NCBI GenBank assembly: GCA_910575725.1
Contig: CAJTFE010000036.1
Coordinates: 1-49,835, forward strand
Origin: Clostridia bacterium
GTDB lineage: Bacteria; Bacillota; Clostridia; Lachnospirales; Lachnospiraceae
Length of the DNA stretch: 49,835 bases
Direction: 5' to 3'
Below the pieces are notes generated by a model. The model was not told where the DNA came from and did not search any database. It worked only from the letters and a program-made list of their open reading frames with translations. Shown here in pieces: positions 35,225 through 43,412 of this stretch. Position numbers and translations under genes: made by a program. Numbering within the stretch: the first letter of the stretch is position 1; each line of letters opens with the position of its first letter.

Positions 35225-36733
35225 TTAGAAGTGAATCAAAACTGCAATCATCATCACAATGGATGCGCTCACAAACAAAACTCCCTGCATCTTAATCTGG
35301 AATTTTGCCCATTTCCCCCACTCAAGCTTGGCCACGCCAAGGGTTCCCAAAAGGCATCCGGAGGTAGGTACGATCAGATTGGAGAAAGCGTCTCCAAGCT
35401 GGAAGGCCAGAACAGAGGTCTGGCGGGATACGCCTACCAGATCTGACAGAGGAGCCATAATCGGCATGGTAAGGGCCGCCTGCCCGGAACCGGAAACCAC
35501 GAAGAAGTTGAATACTGTCTGGAACACATACATGAGCCATGCGGAGATCACAGCCGGGAAGCCCTGCATAGCGCTGCTGATACCATGAAGGATGGTATTG
35601 AGTACGGTGGGAGAGGAAGCGTCTGTTCCGCCCAGGATGATGATAATTCCCTGCGCCATACCAACCACCAGAGCCGCGCCCACCAGATCGGCCGCTCCGC
35701 TCTGGAAGGAAGAAGCGATGTCATTTACACGCATATCATTCAGCTTAAAGATCACGGCGATGATACCGGACACCAGACCCATTACAAAGAACTGGGAGGC
35801 AATCTCCGGAATGTAGAAGCCCTTTTCCACTACGCCCCATATCGTCCAGATCATGGTAGCCAGAATCACCAGCAGAATCAGCTTGTGGCCGAGGCGGAAG
35901 TCAGCCTTGGCGCTGTCCTCCTTAAATTCATTCCGGTAAACGGAATCGCTCTCATAGGACACGGAAGCCTTGGGATCTTTTTTGATTTTGGAGGCATAGA
36001 CCATGGTAAAGGCAGCTCCGATTCCGGTAAATAAAAACCACAGCACAATACGGAAGCCTGCGCCGGAGAGAACGGGAACCTCTGCGATTCCCTGGGCAAT
36101 TGCCAGGCTGAAGGGATTCATCCAGGAAGCGCCGAAGCCGATCTGGGTTGCACAGTAGGTCACGCAGACGCCCACCACCGCGTCGTAGCCCATGGCAATA
36201 AACATAGGAACCAGAATCATGGCAAAGGGAATGGCTTCCTCGCCCATGCCAAAGACAGCGCCGCCCAGAGAGAACAGGATAAAGAGAACCGGAATCAGGA
36301 ACTTCTCCGCTCCCCTGGTCCGCTCAATCATAGCCAGGATTCCCTGATCCACAGCCCCGGTTTTCAGAACAATGCCAAAAGCGCCTCCGATTACCAGGAT
36401 AAAGGCCACGATACCAACGGCGGAACCCCATTTGTCGCCAACGGTCATTCCTTCAAATACATAGTTGAGGATGCCCTGTCCGCCGAAGTCCTCCGTGCCG
36501 AAGAGGGGAGCTGTCTGCGTTATCTTATTCCCGTTTTCATCAGTTACATACTGGAAGCTGTCCGGGTCTATTACAGTCCGGGACTTTTCTTCGCCGTTCA
36601 TCATGTAAGTGATTTCCTTTGTCTCATACTGTCCCAGCGGAACGAACATGGTCAGAACCGCTGCAAAGAGAATGACAAAGAAAATAATCACATAAGTGTG
36701 TGGCATCTGCAGATTTCGTTTTTTCTCATTCAT
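35225..36733 (-). CDS. YfcC-family membrane transporter
   Basis: A 502-residue secondary transporter of the YfcC/ArcD-like (C4-dicarboxylate, DcuC-type) superfamily, with about 12 predicted helices. After the first helix comes a long extracellular loop (GEEKSRTVIDPDSF). Core motifs include GGAFGIVLKTGAVDQGI, then FGMGEEAIPFAMILVP and VVSGSGQAALTMPIMAPLSD near the C-terminus. ATG 36733 follows GGAGA. It lies 95 bases downstream of iadA on the same strand and probably takes up or exchanges peptides or amino acids used or released by that enzyme. Substrate not known from sequence. Confidence 0.83.
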   Translation of the reverse strand: MNEKKRNLQMPHTYVIIFFVILFAAVLTMFVPLGQYETKEITYMMNGEEKSRTVIDPDSFQYVTDENGNKITQTAPLFGTEDFGGQGILNYVFEGMTVGDKWGSAVGIVAFILVIGGAFGIVLKTGAVDQGILAMIERTRGAEKFLIPVLFILFSLGGAVFGMGEEAIPFAMILVPMFIAMGYDAVVGVCVTYCATQIGFGASWMNPFSLAIAQGIAEVPVLSGAGFRIVLWFLFTGIGAAFTMVYASKIKKDPKASVSYESDSVYRNEFKEDSAKADFRLGHKLILLVILATMIWTIWGVVEKGFYIPEIASQFFVMGLVSGIIAVIFKLNDMRVNDIASSFQSGAADLVGAALVVGMAQGIIIILGGTDASSPTVLNTILHGISSAMQGFPAVISAWLMYVFQTVFNFFVVSGSGQAALTMPIMAPLSDLVGVSRQTSVLAFQLGDAFSNLIVPTSGCLLGTLGVAKLEWGKWAKFQIKMQGVLFVSASIVMMIAVLIHF

Positions 36734-36828
36734 AATCGTTTCTCCAATCGTTTTTTCGTACCCACAGCCTGGCGCTTACTTCCCCGGCGCTGTCCGGTAA
36801 AGCGCAGGGCTGTATGCCGGCTGGCAAA

Positions 36829-38001
36829 TCACTCAAACGTGCCTTTTTTGACTGCCTCGCCTTTCTGCACCATCAGCTGTCCTTTGGCCAGGACAGAATG
36901 GATGGCTAACGTGCCTTCCTCCACAAGAACCAGGTCTGCATCCATTCCGGCTGCAATCCGCCCCTTGCCCTTTAGTTTGAGCAGATCTGCCGGATTCGCA
37001 GTTACCGTCCGAAGAGCCTGTGGGATCTCCACTCCTTCCGTAAGGATGGCATCCCGTACCTCCCGGTACAGAGAGGTTACTTTTCCCACGCCCAGGCCGA
37101 GGAAGGCGCCGTCGTGGTCAAAGATGGGCATACTGCCCTGCCCGTCCGAGGAAAATGTAATCTGGTTCCCGGGAACGCCCTGCTCCAGCATAAGCCGCAG
37201 ACCGGTGGCGGCCTTCACCTCATCCTCCTCCAGGAAATCCGGATCCGAGCTGGTAGTGAGATCCACGTAGCCCCCCAGGGCTTTGGCATAGTCAATGCCA
37301 TCCTTCAGAAGCCGGCTGCTCCGGTTGATATGGGTGGGAAGCATGTTGGAGGGCGGAATCTCCGTTTCCTCTATCACATACCGGAGATAAGAGAGCATCC
37401 GCAGCCCGTCGCCCATATGGATATTCACCAGGCCGGCTTTGCCGGACAGGATGCCGCCTACACGGGTGTCTCCCACAATGCGGGCGAATTCCTCCCGGGC
37501 AGGCTGAGAGGAACGATGATCCGAAATGGCAATCTCACCGCAGCCTACAATCTTGTCAATGAGGATCAGATCATCCACAAGACTGCCGGTCAGGGTCCGC
37601 ACGGGAACCTGGTAGGAGCCCGTATATATATAGGTAGAAATTCCCTCCTCCTCAAGTCCCCGGGCCTTTGCCAGCAGAGAAGCCATATTCCGGGTAGTTC
37701 CGTCTGTTCCAAGACAGCCGATAACCGTGGTAACGCCGCCCAGGGTAATATCGGTCAGCATGATTTCCGGCGTCCGGGTGTGGTAGCTGCCCTCTCCGCC
37801 GCCTCCCAGGATATGAACATGATTGTCGATAAAACCCGGGAACAGAAGCTTTCCCTTTCCGTCAAGAACCTCTACCTCATAGGCTTCGGCTGCTGGAATG
37901 TCGTGGGCAATCTTAAGAATCCGGGAATCCGCAATCAGGACATCCTGTACCCCGAGAGCTTCCGGCGCATATACGGCGGCGCCTTTGATAAGCTTTAGCA
38001 T
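36829..38001 (-). CDS. iadA: Beta-aspartyl (isoaspartyl) dipeptidase
   Basis: A 390-residue metal-dependent amidohydrolase that removes beta-linked aspartate from isoaspartyl dipeptides formed in damaged proteins. The metal-binding HxH is in FIDNHVHILGGGGEG, with GGVTTVIGCLGTDGTTR behind it. Further ligands lie in AISDHRSSQP, in MLPTHINRS and in ITFSSDGQGSMP. Length and motifs match IadA. ATG 38001 follows AAAGGAGG. With the YfcC transporter it forms a small scavenging operon, read from a promoter at 38099-38128 through a structured leader. Confidence 0.9.
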   Translation of the reverse strand: MLKLIKGAAVYAPEALGVQDVLIADSRILKIAHDIPAAEAYEVEVLDGKGKLLFPGFIDNHVHILGGGGEGSYHTRTPEIMLTDITLGGVTTVIGCLGTDGTTRNMASLLAKARGLEEEGISTYIYTGSYQVPVRTLTGSLVDDLILIDKIVGCGEIAISDHRSSQPAREEFARIVGDTRVGGILSGKAGLVNIHMGDGLRMLSYLRYVIEETEIPPSNMLPTHINRSSRLLKDGIDYAKALGGYVDLTTSSDPDFLEEDEVKAATGLRLMLEQGVPGNQITFSSDGQGSMPIFDHDGAFLGLGVGKVTSLYREVRDAILTEGVEIPQALRTVTANPADLLKLKGKGRIAAGMDADLVLVEEGTLAIHSVLAKGQLMVQKGEAVKKGTFE

Positions 38002-38022
38002 GTGTCCCCCTCCTTTTTAGGA

Positions 38023-38079
38023 AGCACTTGGGAAAAATTTTGTTTGCATTGATTTTAGGCTGCATTTTTCGCAAGTGCT
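38023..38079 (-). promoter_or_regulatory. Inverted repeat in the iadA leader
   Basis: AGCACTTGGGAAAAA (38023-38037) and TTTTTCGCAAGTGCT (38065-38079) are inverted copies with one mismatch and a 27-nt loop. They lie between promoter and ribosome-binding site. They could be an operator pair or a leader hairpin. Confidence 0.5.
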
Positions 38080-38098
38080 GTAAGTTTTCACTAAATGT

Positions 38099-38128
38099 AT
38101 TGTAACATAGCAGGATGTGTATGTCCAA
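38099..38128 (-). promoter_or_regulatory. Promoter of the iadA-yfcC operon
   Basis: Read on the minus strand: TTGGAC at 38128-38123, an 18-bp spacer and TACAAT at 38104-38099. Transcription would start near 38090, just before the leader inverted repeat. Confidence 0.55.
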
Positions 38129-38153
38129 AGAAATGAATAAATATGCACAAAAA

Positions 38154-38182
38154 ATGTCGCAGAAGTTTATACTCTGCGACAT
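38154..38182. terminator. Hairpin flanking the recombinase, left copy
   Basis: ATGTCGCAGA and TCTGCGACAT form a perfect 10-bp stem (loop 9 nt) with A-run before and T-run after, so it can terminate on both strands. A copy with the same 29-base layout lies at 39595-39623 beyond the recombinase gene. Confidence 0.7.
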
Positions 38183-38301
38183 TTTTTGTGCCTTTTTGTC
38201 TGTAACATTATACTCGGTTTTGGCTTGTTTCGCAATAGCTCCAGGTTATTTCCGCAAATTTTTATGAGTAACTATTATTTTAATGTCAAATTTACCATCT
38301 A

Positions 38302-38386
38302 TTTCCGGTAAACTAGTACATTATTGCATTCCTTTTGAAGGAAACGGCGCTCAATAATGAATGCAATGATATACCAGTTTACGGAA
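38302..38386. other. Inverted repeats upstream of the recombinase, possible recombination site
   Basis: TTTCCGGTAAACT at 38302-38314 is mirrored by AGTTTACGGAA at 38376-38386. Inside, ATTGCATTC (38323-38331) is mirrored by GAATGCAAT (38359-38367). The site lies right before the integrase ribosome-binding site. It may hold arm-type or core sites, or regulate the gene. Confidence 0.45.
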
Positions 38387-38408
38387 TAAAAAACGGAGGT
38401 GCTGCATT

Positions 38409-39520
38409 ATGGCAAACAGAGAAAACATCTTCCTGCGCAAAGACGGCCGCTTTGAGGCCCGATACAGGAAGGGACGAAACAACAACGGCAAACTAATCTA
38501 CGGATTTTGCTATGGCAAAACCTATGAGGAGGCACAGGAAAAGGCCCGGAGACTTCAGAAGGCGGCCTGTGCCGCCGAAGGCGGGGGACAGGAAGAGACT
38601 ACGTTTGCCCATTACTGTGACGGCTGGCTTATTTCCAACAAGCGGCGCCTGAAGGAATCCAGCAGCGCCAAATATCTGGCTGACATCAAAAATCATATCA
38701 TTCCCTTTTTCGGGAAAAAGCTTCCATGGGAGATTACCTCAGAAGAAACAGACCTTTTTGTCCAGCTGCTTCTGTATGAAAAAAACTGTCGCCAAAGACA
38801 GTCCGCAATATCCTGGCCCTCTTTCACTCGGTATATGTCTATGCCGGACGGCGCAGCGGCAGGAAGCTTGCGGAATTGGAGATTATTTATCCCAGGCAGC
38901 AGAAAAAAAATATACGCGTCCTGGACGAAGGCGAAGAACAAAGGCTGCTTTTGTTTCTTGCAGAAGAAATGGATTTCTGCAAATTCGGCGTCTATCTGGC
39001 CCTGCGCACGGGGCTTCGGATCGGAGAGGTCTGCGCCCTGCGGTGGGCGGATATCTCTCTGGAAACCCACACCATCTCTGTGAGCCGGACAGCCCAGCGC
39101 ATCCAAAGCTTTGAGGCAGGGAATGAGTCAAAAACCCAGGTAGTGATAGGCGCGCCGAAAACTGAGAGCTCCTGCCGTGTCATTCCTCTGATGCCGGATC
39201 TGGCGGCTTTATATGCACGGTTTGCCACAAAGGATCCCAAAGCCTTTGTGCTGACGGGAACCAGACAGTGCATGGAGCCAAGAAAGCTCCAGCGGCGCTT
39301 AAAGGATTATATGGCCCAATGCCAGATTCAGTCCGTTCATTTTCATACACTTCGCCATACCTTCGCCACACGCTGCATCGAGGCTGGATTCGACGTAAAG
39401 ACCTTGAGCGAGATTCTGGGACATTCCAATATCACGGTTACTATGAATCAATACGTACACCCCAATCTGGAACAGAAACGTGAAAATATGAGCCGTCTTA
39501 AGACTGTCATCCATGTTTGA
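38409..39520 (+). pseudogene. Tyrosine recombinase/integrase split by a -1 frame change
   Basis: Two frames together give one phage-type integrase of about 370 residues. The first (38409-38786) has the N-terminal arm-binding domain (FLRKDGRFEARYRKG) and the start of the core-binding domain (FAHYCDGWLISNKRR). The second frame resumes with TVRNILALFHSVYVYAG and carries all catalytic residues: Arg in TGLRIGEV, HTLRH, the His in LGHSNIT and the Tyr in MNQYVHP. The junction is a run of seven A at 38779-38785, forming A AAA AAC in the right phase. A lost A gives a pseudogene; programmed -1 frameshifting would give an active enzyme. ATG 38409 follows GGAGGTG. Confidence 0.75.
38780..38786 (+). other. 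Slippery heptamer A AAA AAC at the integrase frame junction
   Basis: The zero-frame codons are GAA AAA AAC, so the heptamer is in canonical X XXY YYZ phase. A -1 slip continues into the catalytic frame. CTGTC/GACAG can form a small stem immediately downstream, although real stimulatory structures usually lie 5-9 nt away. Confidence 0.4.
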
Positions 39521-39577
39521 CGCCAGCAGTCAAAGGAGCAGTCGGGCGGATAGTCAAAATGATTTTTTTACATAAAA

Positions 39578-39638
39578 CAGGCATTTCCAAATGAATGTCG
39601 CAGAGTCTAAACCTCTGCGTCATCTTCGGAAGTGCCTG
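39578..39638. repeat. Hairpin flanking the recombinase, right copy
   Basis: The core 39595-39623 (ATGTCGCAGA, 8 bases, CTCTGCGTCAT) matches the 29-base hairpin at 38154-38182 except in the loop and one base. Outer pairing CAGGCA/TGCCTG extends it. The two copies bracket the recombinase at 1.4 kb spacing, like element ends or att sites. Confidence 0.6.
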
Positions 39639-39639
39639 T

Positions 39640-39748
39640 ATTCATATGCAGGAAAGGCAGGGAATCCAAACAGAAAAAAGAACATTTCCGCAGCGCCCTG
39701 GAGCTGGTACGGCTGATTGACAGCGCAGTGGGCGAAGCAGATAAATAA
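39640..39748 (+). pseudogene. C-terminal coding remnant
   Basis: One frame reads KQKKEHFRSALELVRLIDSA and then VGEADK followed by TAA, which looks like an amphipathic helical C-terminus. No start codon or ribosome-binding site is present. Family unknown; it is probably the tail of a gene lost when the integrase cassette moved in or out. Confidence 0.3.
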
Positions 39749-39761
39749 TGGAAAAATATCT

Positions 39762-39770
39762 GGGGGGGGG
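39762..39770 (+). repeat. G9 homopolymer in the ribosome-binding region
   Basis: Nine consecutive G lie 9 bases before ATG 39780 and act as the Shine-Dalgarno of the SARP-like gene. Tract-length change would alter its position and strength. The gene is already broken, so any switch is probably relic. Confidence 0.5.
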
Positions 39771-39779
39771 TGATCGAAT

Positions 39780-40623
39780 ATGGAGGAAAAAGCAGTTCTG
39801 CAGTTTGAGCTGCTTGGCACCTTCGCCGGCCGGGAAAAGAAGAGCGGGCAGGCAGCAGGCAGCGTCATTCCGGAAAAATTGGGGAAAAAGGCCCTGTCAT
39901 TTCTACAATATCTTATCGTAAACCACGGCAGGAATATATCCGCAGAAGAATTAATCGAACAATTTTGGCCCGAAACAGACAGCAGTAATCCGGCAAATTC
40001 GCTGAAAAGTTTCCTTAAGGCGTTATTACCAGACCCTGTACCTTGATATCTGCAAAATGGCCCTTCCCCTTTTGCAGGAACAGGAGCGGTGGACGGAGAT
40101 GGTCGCCATCTGCGGTCAGGCTTCCGGGATAGGTGCGGATACGGACGCCTTCCTTGTGTACGAGATGCAGGCTCTGATAGCCATGGGCCAGCCGGAGCAG
40201 GCAGTATTGGCTTATGAGGCGTTTCGGGAAATACTCTGGGCGGAATTCGAGATTGAGCCCACAGAGCAGATGGAACAGCTCTACCTTCTGGCGGAAGGTA
40301 TGTGTCAGAACCATGTGGATGAAGGGGATATCTTAAGGCTGGTAGCGGAGCAGCAGGTGGAAGAGAGGGCGTTTTTCTGTACCTTTGGTGTGTTTCAGAG
40401 CATTGTGGCCCTGGAGAGACGCCATCTGGAGCGGACGGGAGATCCAATCGCCAGGCTGAATGCCGGCTCCTATCTGCTCATGCTCACCGGGGCCACAGAG
40501 GAAAACGCCCGGATTGTCATGGAACGTCTGGATAGGGCCTTTCACAAAACGTATTCCCACTCCAAGGCATGTATTTCTTTTCGTACATTTCCCCTGGAGC
40601 CTCAAAAAACTGTTGAGAACTGA
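39780..40623 (+). pseudogene. SARP/BTAD-type transcriptional regulator with internal deletion
   Basis: The 5' frame (39780-40046) encodes a winged-helix start typical of SARP regulators (LGKKALSFLQYLIVNHGRNI, then SAEELIEQFWPE). A second frame begins near 40020 as RYYQTLYLDICKMALPLL. It gives a bacterial transcriptional activator domain (AVLAYEAFREILWAEFEIEP) and the usual C-terminal sensory part to 40623. About 100 codons that normally join these parts are absent and the frame changes, so the gene is broken. Intact relatives activate secreted-protein or secondary-metabolite genes; here it presumably controlled the SipW-type surface locus downstream. Confidence 0.7.
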
Positions 40624-40676
40624 CGGGAAATAACCGTCAGATAACCGGCGGTTGCTATAGTAGGTTAAAACAGCGG

Positions 40677-40724
40677 TGATTTCATACCGGTGTATTGGAA
40701 GGAATATTACGGAACTGGAATAAG
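40677..40724 (+). repeat. Partial copy of the addA-downstream palindromic repeat
   Basis: Bases 40677-40724 match 32920-32967 with few differences: TTTCATACC(A/G)GTGTA, then ATATTACGGAACTGGAATA. The copy stops exactly where the truncated surface-protein frame begins, which marks a likely recombination breakpoint. Confidence 0.75.
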
Positions 40725-41005
40725 TATACAGCGGAGCCAGCTATGAGATGATCTCGGATCCGACGCAGACGCAGACGATAATCGCAGAAGAAACGGTATC
40801 CGTGAGCTTCACAAATGATTACAAGGATGGCCTGAACGGCGGAACCAGCGTGGTAAACCATTTTGCAGATGCGGCAGCCGGGGAACCAGACGGCGGCAAT
40901 AGGAACCAGGAAGAGAGGACGCCGATCTGGAAGGGCGAACAGCTGAAGGATTCCAGTGCGGAGCCACAGCAGCCGGAAGGAGGTGCGGAAGCGGATGAGG
41001 AATAA
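40724..41005 (+). pseudogene. C-terminal fragment of a surface protein
   Basis: An open frame without a start codon or ribosome-binding site. It reads SGASYEMISDPTQTQTII and EETVSVSFTNDYKDG, a C-terminal beta-sandwich of the kind found in repeat-rich Gram-positive surface proteins (DUF5979/prealbumin-like). A Gln/Glu/Gly-rich hydrophilic tail follows. Its 5' part has been replaced by the repeat at 40677-40724. The stop overlaps the next gene's start by 11 bases, so it was the first gene of the SipW-type operon. A short protein from ATG 40748 is possible but unlikely. Confidence 0.5.
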
Positions 41006-41528
41006 ATGGAACAGGCGGACGATCGTTCTGGCGGCGGCAGCCCTGATTATGACAGCCGGCGCGGCATCGGGCAGAGCCATGGCTTATTTTACCACCTATG
41101 TAACTGCGGAGGGCGGAAAGGAGCTGCAGCTTGGCTTTACCGCCACAGAGCCGGAAGAGAAGATTGTAAACGGTGCCAAAGAGATAACCATTAAGAATAC
41201 GGGGGAAAATGACTGCTATGTCCGGGTAAAGGTATTTGCAGGAAGCAAGTACACCTTAACACTGGGAGAATCGGATTCCCACTGGAAGGCTGGAGCGGAC
41301 GGTTATTACTACTGGACGGAGATTCTTCCGGCAGGGGAGGGCGGAATCACAGGAATTCTGAAGATCAACATTGGCTGTGAGGATGCAGAGGCAGACAGCT
41401 TCAATGTCATTGTGGTACAGGAATGCACGCCGGTGCCCTATGACGAAGAAGGCGGGCAGCTTTCCTGGGATAAGGTGGATTGGAGCAGAGAGGCCAATGT
41501 GGTCAAGACCGGGGAGGGGAACCCATGA
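40995..41528 (+). CDS. SipW-dependent-type secreted protein
   Basis: A 177-residue exported protein. The signal region (RTIVLAAAALIMTAGAASG) ends in RAMAYFTTYVTA, the SipW-type cleavage context seen in TasA and camelysin-like proteins. The mature domain is beta-rich, with VKVFAGSKYTLTLGES and a repeated DSF/DCYVRVKV pattern (NTGENDCYVRVKV). ATG 40995 follows AAGGAGGTG at 40977-40985. Its stop overlaps the next start as ATGA, so the two products are made together. Likely a matrix or fibre component processed by the peptidase encoded at 42093. Confidence 0.75.
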   Translation: MRNKWNRRTIVLAAAALIMTAGAASGRAMAYFTTYVTAEGGKELQLGFTATEPEEKIVNGAKEITIKNTGENDCYVRVKVFAGSKYTLTLGESDSHWKAGADGYYYWTEILPAGEGGITGILKINIGCEDAEADSFNVIVVQECTPVPYDEEGGQLSWDKVDWSREANVVKTGEGNP

Positions 41529-42007
41529 AAAGGCTGAAAAAAACTTTTTTAACAAAATCATTCCTGCTCTTCGGGGCAGCGGCTGTATTGCTGCTGGCAA
41601 GCACCGTTGGGAGCACCCGGGCGGCGCTGACCTATTACAGTGAGAATTATGAAATGCGCATCGAGGTTCCCAGCATCGGCGTAAGCCTGGTGGAGAACGG
41701 CAGCGTAGCGGGCAGCCGGAATTATGTGGGAAATGAGTGGAAGGAAAGCGGCGGAGAGCTTTTGCAGAATATGCTTCCCGGGGAAAACGAGAAGCTGGTT
41801 CTGGGCAAAAAGTATGACGAGGTTCTCAAGGTGCGCAACAGCGGAACCATTGACAGCTATGTGCGTGTCATTTTGTATAAGAGCTGGACGAAGGACGGGG
41901 AAAAGGCAGATACGGAGCTGTCCCCGGATCTGATTGAATTGAACCTGACGGGAAACGGCTGGATCGTGGATGAGGACGCCTCCACTGCGGAGCGGACGGA
42001 AGCTTAA
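41525..42007 (+). CDS. SipW-dependent-type secreted protein, possibly C-terminally truncated
   Basis: A 160-residue exported protein. FLLFGAAAVLLLASTVGSTR and AALTYYSENYEMRIEVP form a SipW-type signal. The mature part has the family pattern VRNSGTIDSYVRVILYKSWT, like the previous gene's NTGENDCYVRV. It ends abruptly at ERTEA. Related proteins usually continue for another strand or more, and 85 non-coding bases follow, so a 3' truncation is possible. It is coupled to the upstream gene by a 4-base overlap. It probably co-assembles with that protein, like TasA with TapA; this is an inference. Confidence 0.7.
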   Translation: MKRLKKTFLTKSFLLFGAAAVLLLASTVGSTRAALTYYSENYEMRIEVPSIGVSLVENGSVAGSRNYVGNEWKESGGELLQNMLPGENEKLVLGKKYDEVLKVRNSGTIDSYVRVILYKSWTKDGEKADTELSPDLIELNLTGNGWIVDEDASTAERTEA

Positions 42008-42092
42008 GCCTGATGCGGGGAGGAACCGGATCTACAAAACCGGCGTCTCAGCTTCCGGAAACAAATTAGGAAGAAAGACGGGTTGGGAGAAG

Positions 42093-42653
42093 ATGGAAAA
42101 TACGACGGAAAAGAGAAGCCGTAAAAGACCGCTGGCCGCAGCAGTCCGCATCCTGGGAACCCTTTTGCTTATACTGGTATTAGCAGCCTGTATTCCCTTG
42201 ACGGTTCCCAGATTTTTCGGATGTCAGATTTATTCTGTGGTAAGCGGCAGCATGGAGCCTTCCATTCCTGTAGGAAGCCTGGTTTACATCAAGGCCGTGG
42301 CGCCGGAGGATGTCCAGGAAGGCGATGTGGCTGCATTTTACGGAGCGGTGGATTCTGCGTCCATCATTACCCACAGAGTCGTAGAAAACAGGACGTTTAT
42401 GGGAGAGCTTATTACCAAGGGGGATGCAAACCAGGAGGAGGATATCAATCCTGTTTCCTATGAGCAGTTTATCGGAAGGGTAGAGCACTCCTTTCCCAGA
42501 CTGGGGGCTCTTGCAGAGCTGTTCACAAGCCATGTGGGGAAGATAGCAGCCGGAGGCCTGATTGGGGCGGCGGTTCTTCTGCATCTGCTGGCAAATGTCC
42601 TGGAATGGGAGCCAGGCAGAAAGGCGGCAGAAGCCCGGGATGACAGGAGGTAG
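42093..42653 (+). CDS. sipW: SipW-like (ER-type) signal peptidase I
   Basis: A 186-residue membrane serine protease. One helix (about 19-37) precedes the catalytic Ser53 in VVSGSMEPSIPVGS. The second catalytic position is His94 in IITHRVVENR, where bacterial-type enzymes have Lys; this marks the ER/SipW type. ITKGDANQEEDINPVS follows, and a second helix lies near the C-terminus. ATG 42093 has GGGAGAAG upstream. An open frame extends back to 41970 but that part looks non-coding. It should process the two SipW-type precursors encoded just upstream. Confidence 0.88.
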   Translation: MENTTEKRSRKRPLAAAVRILGTLLLILVLAACIPLTVPRFFGCQIYSVVSGSMEPSIPVGSLVYIKAVAPEDVQEGDVAAFYGAVDSASIITHRVVENRTFMGELITKGDANQEEDINPVSYEQFIGRVEHSFPRLGALAELFTSHVGKIAAGGLIGAAVLLHLLANVLEWEPGRKAAEARDDRR

Positions 42654-42659
42654 TGGAAG

Positions 42660-43412
42660 ATGAAGAAAGGTTATATAAGTCTTGCTCTGGCAGTCCTTTT
42701 GCTGGCCGGCAGCGGACTGAGCGCACATGCGGAGGATTATGAGGGCAAGACCGGCTGGAAGGCAGAGTTTACGGGAAACGCCATTGACAGCAACTTTACG
42801 TCAAAGGCATTTGCCGAGGAGGTGAAGGATCTGCAGCCGGGGGACAGCATTGTCATCAAAGTTGCGGTGAAAAACGGCTCCGAAAAGGGCACGGACTGGT
42901 ATGTAAGCAATGAGGTTCTGCAGAGCCTGGAGGACAGCAGTCCGGCGAACGGCGGAGCTTACACCTATGAGCTGGCCTGGAAGGGAACCGGGGATCTGAC
43001 GACCCTTTACAGCAGCGAGAGCGTAGGAGGAGAAAATGTGACGTCAGCCGGGGCCGGGCTCCATGAGGCCACGGACAATCTGGAGGAGTTCTTTTACCTG
43101 GACCATCTGGAACAGGGGGAGGAGGGGCTGATTACTCTCAAGGTTGCATTAAATGGGGAAACCCAGGGAAATACCTACCAGAATACCCTGGCAAGGCTGC
43201 AGCTTAACTTTGCCGTGGAGGAAAGGGATAAGGAGGAGAGCAGAAGAACCGGGCGGAAGGATGTTGTCACCTACTCTCCGGAGACGGTAAAGACCGGGGA
43301 TCCGGCGAAGCTGATGTTCTGGTCTATTGCTACTTTGTTAAGCGGACTTTGTCTGCTGATTTGCGGCGTTATTTATCAGAAGAAGAGCAGAGGAGGGGAA
43401 GCGTGTGATTAG
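42660..43412 (+). CDS. Membrane-anchored surface protein of the SipW-type locus
   Basis: A 250-residue exported protein with a classical signal peptide (ISLALAVLLLAGSGLSAHAE). A beta-rich ectodomain follows, containing QPGDSIVIKVAVKNGSEKG, a fold typical of matrix proteins of such clusters. A C-terminal anchor closes it: TVKTGD, a helix (FWSIATLLSGLCLLICGVIY) and QKKSR. VKTGD resembles the end of a sortase signal but lacks the canonical LPxTG, so plain membrane anchoring is as likely. ATG 42660 follows AGGAGG 6 bases after sipW. No sortase gene is present in the window. Confidence 0.7.
   Translation: MKKGYISLALAVLLLAGSGLSAHAEDYEGKTGWKAEFTGNAIDSNFTSKAFAEEVKDLQPGDSIVIKVAVKNGSEKGTDWYVSNEVLQSLEDSSPANGGAYTYELAWKGTGDLTTLYSSESVGGENVTSAGAGLHEATDNLEEFFYLDHLEQGEEGLITLKVALNGETQGNTYQNTLARLQLNFAVEERDKEESRRTGRKDVVTYSPETVKTGDPAKLMFWSIATLLSGLCLLICGVIYQKKSRGGEACD

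Noticed and set aside
41970..42092. N-terminal extension of the signal peptidase
   Set aside because: The extra 41 residues are Arg/Lys/Pro-rich without a family match, and the internal ATG at 42093 has its own ribosome-binding site and a normal SipW start.
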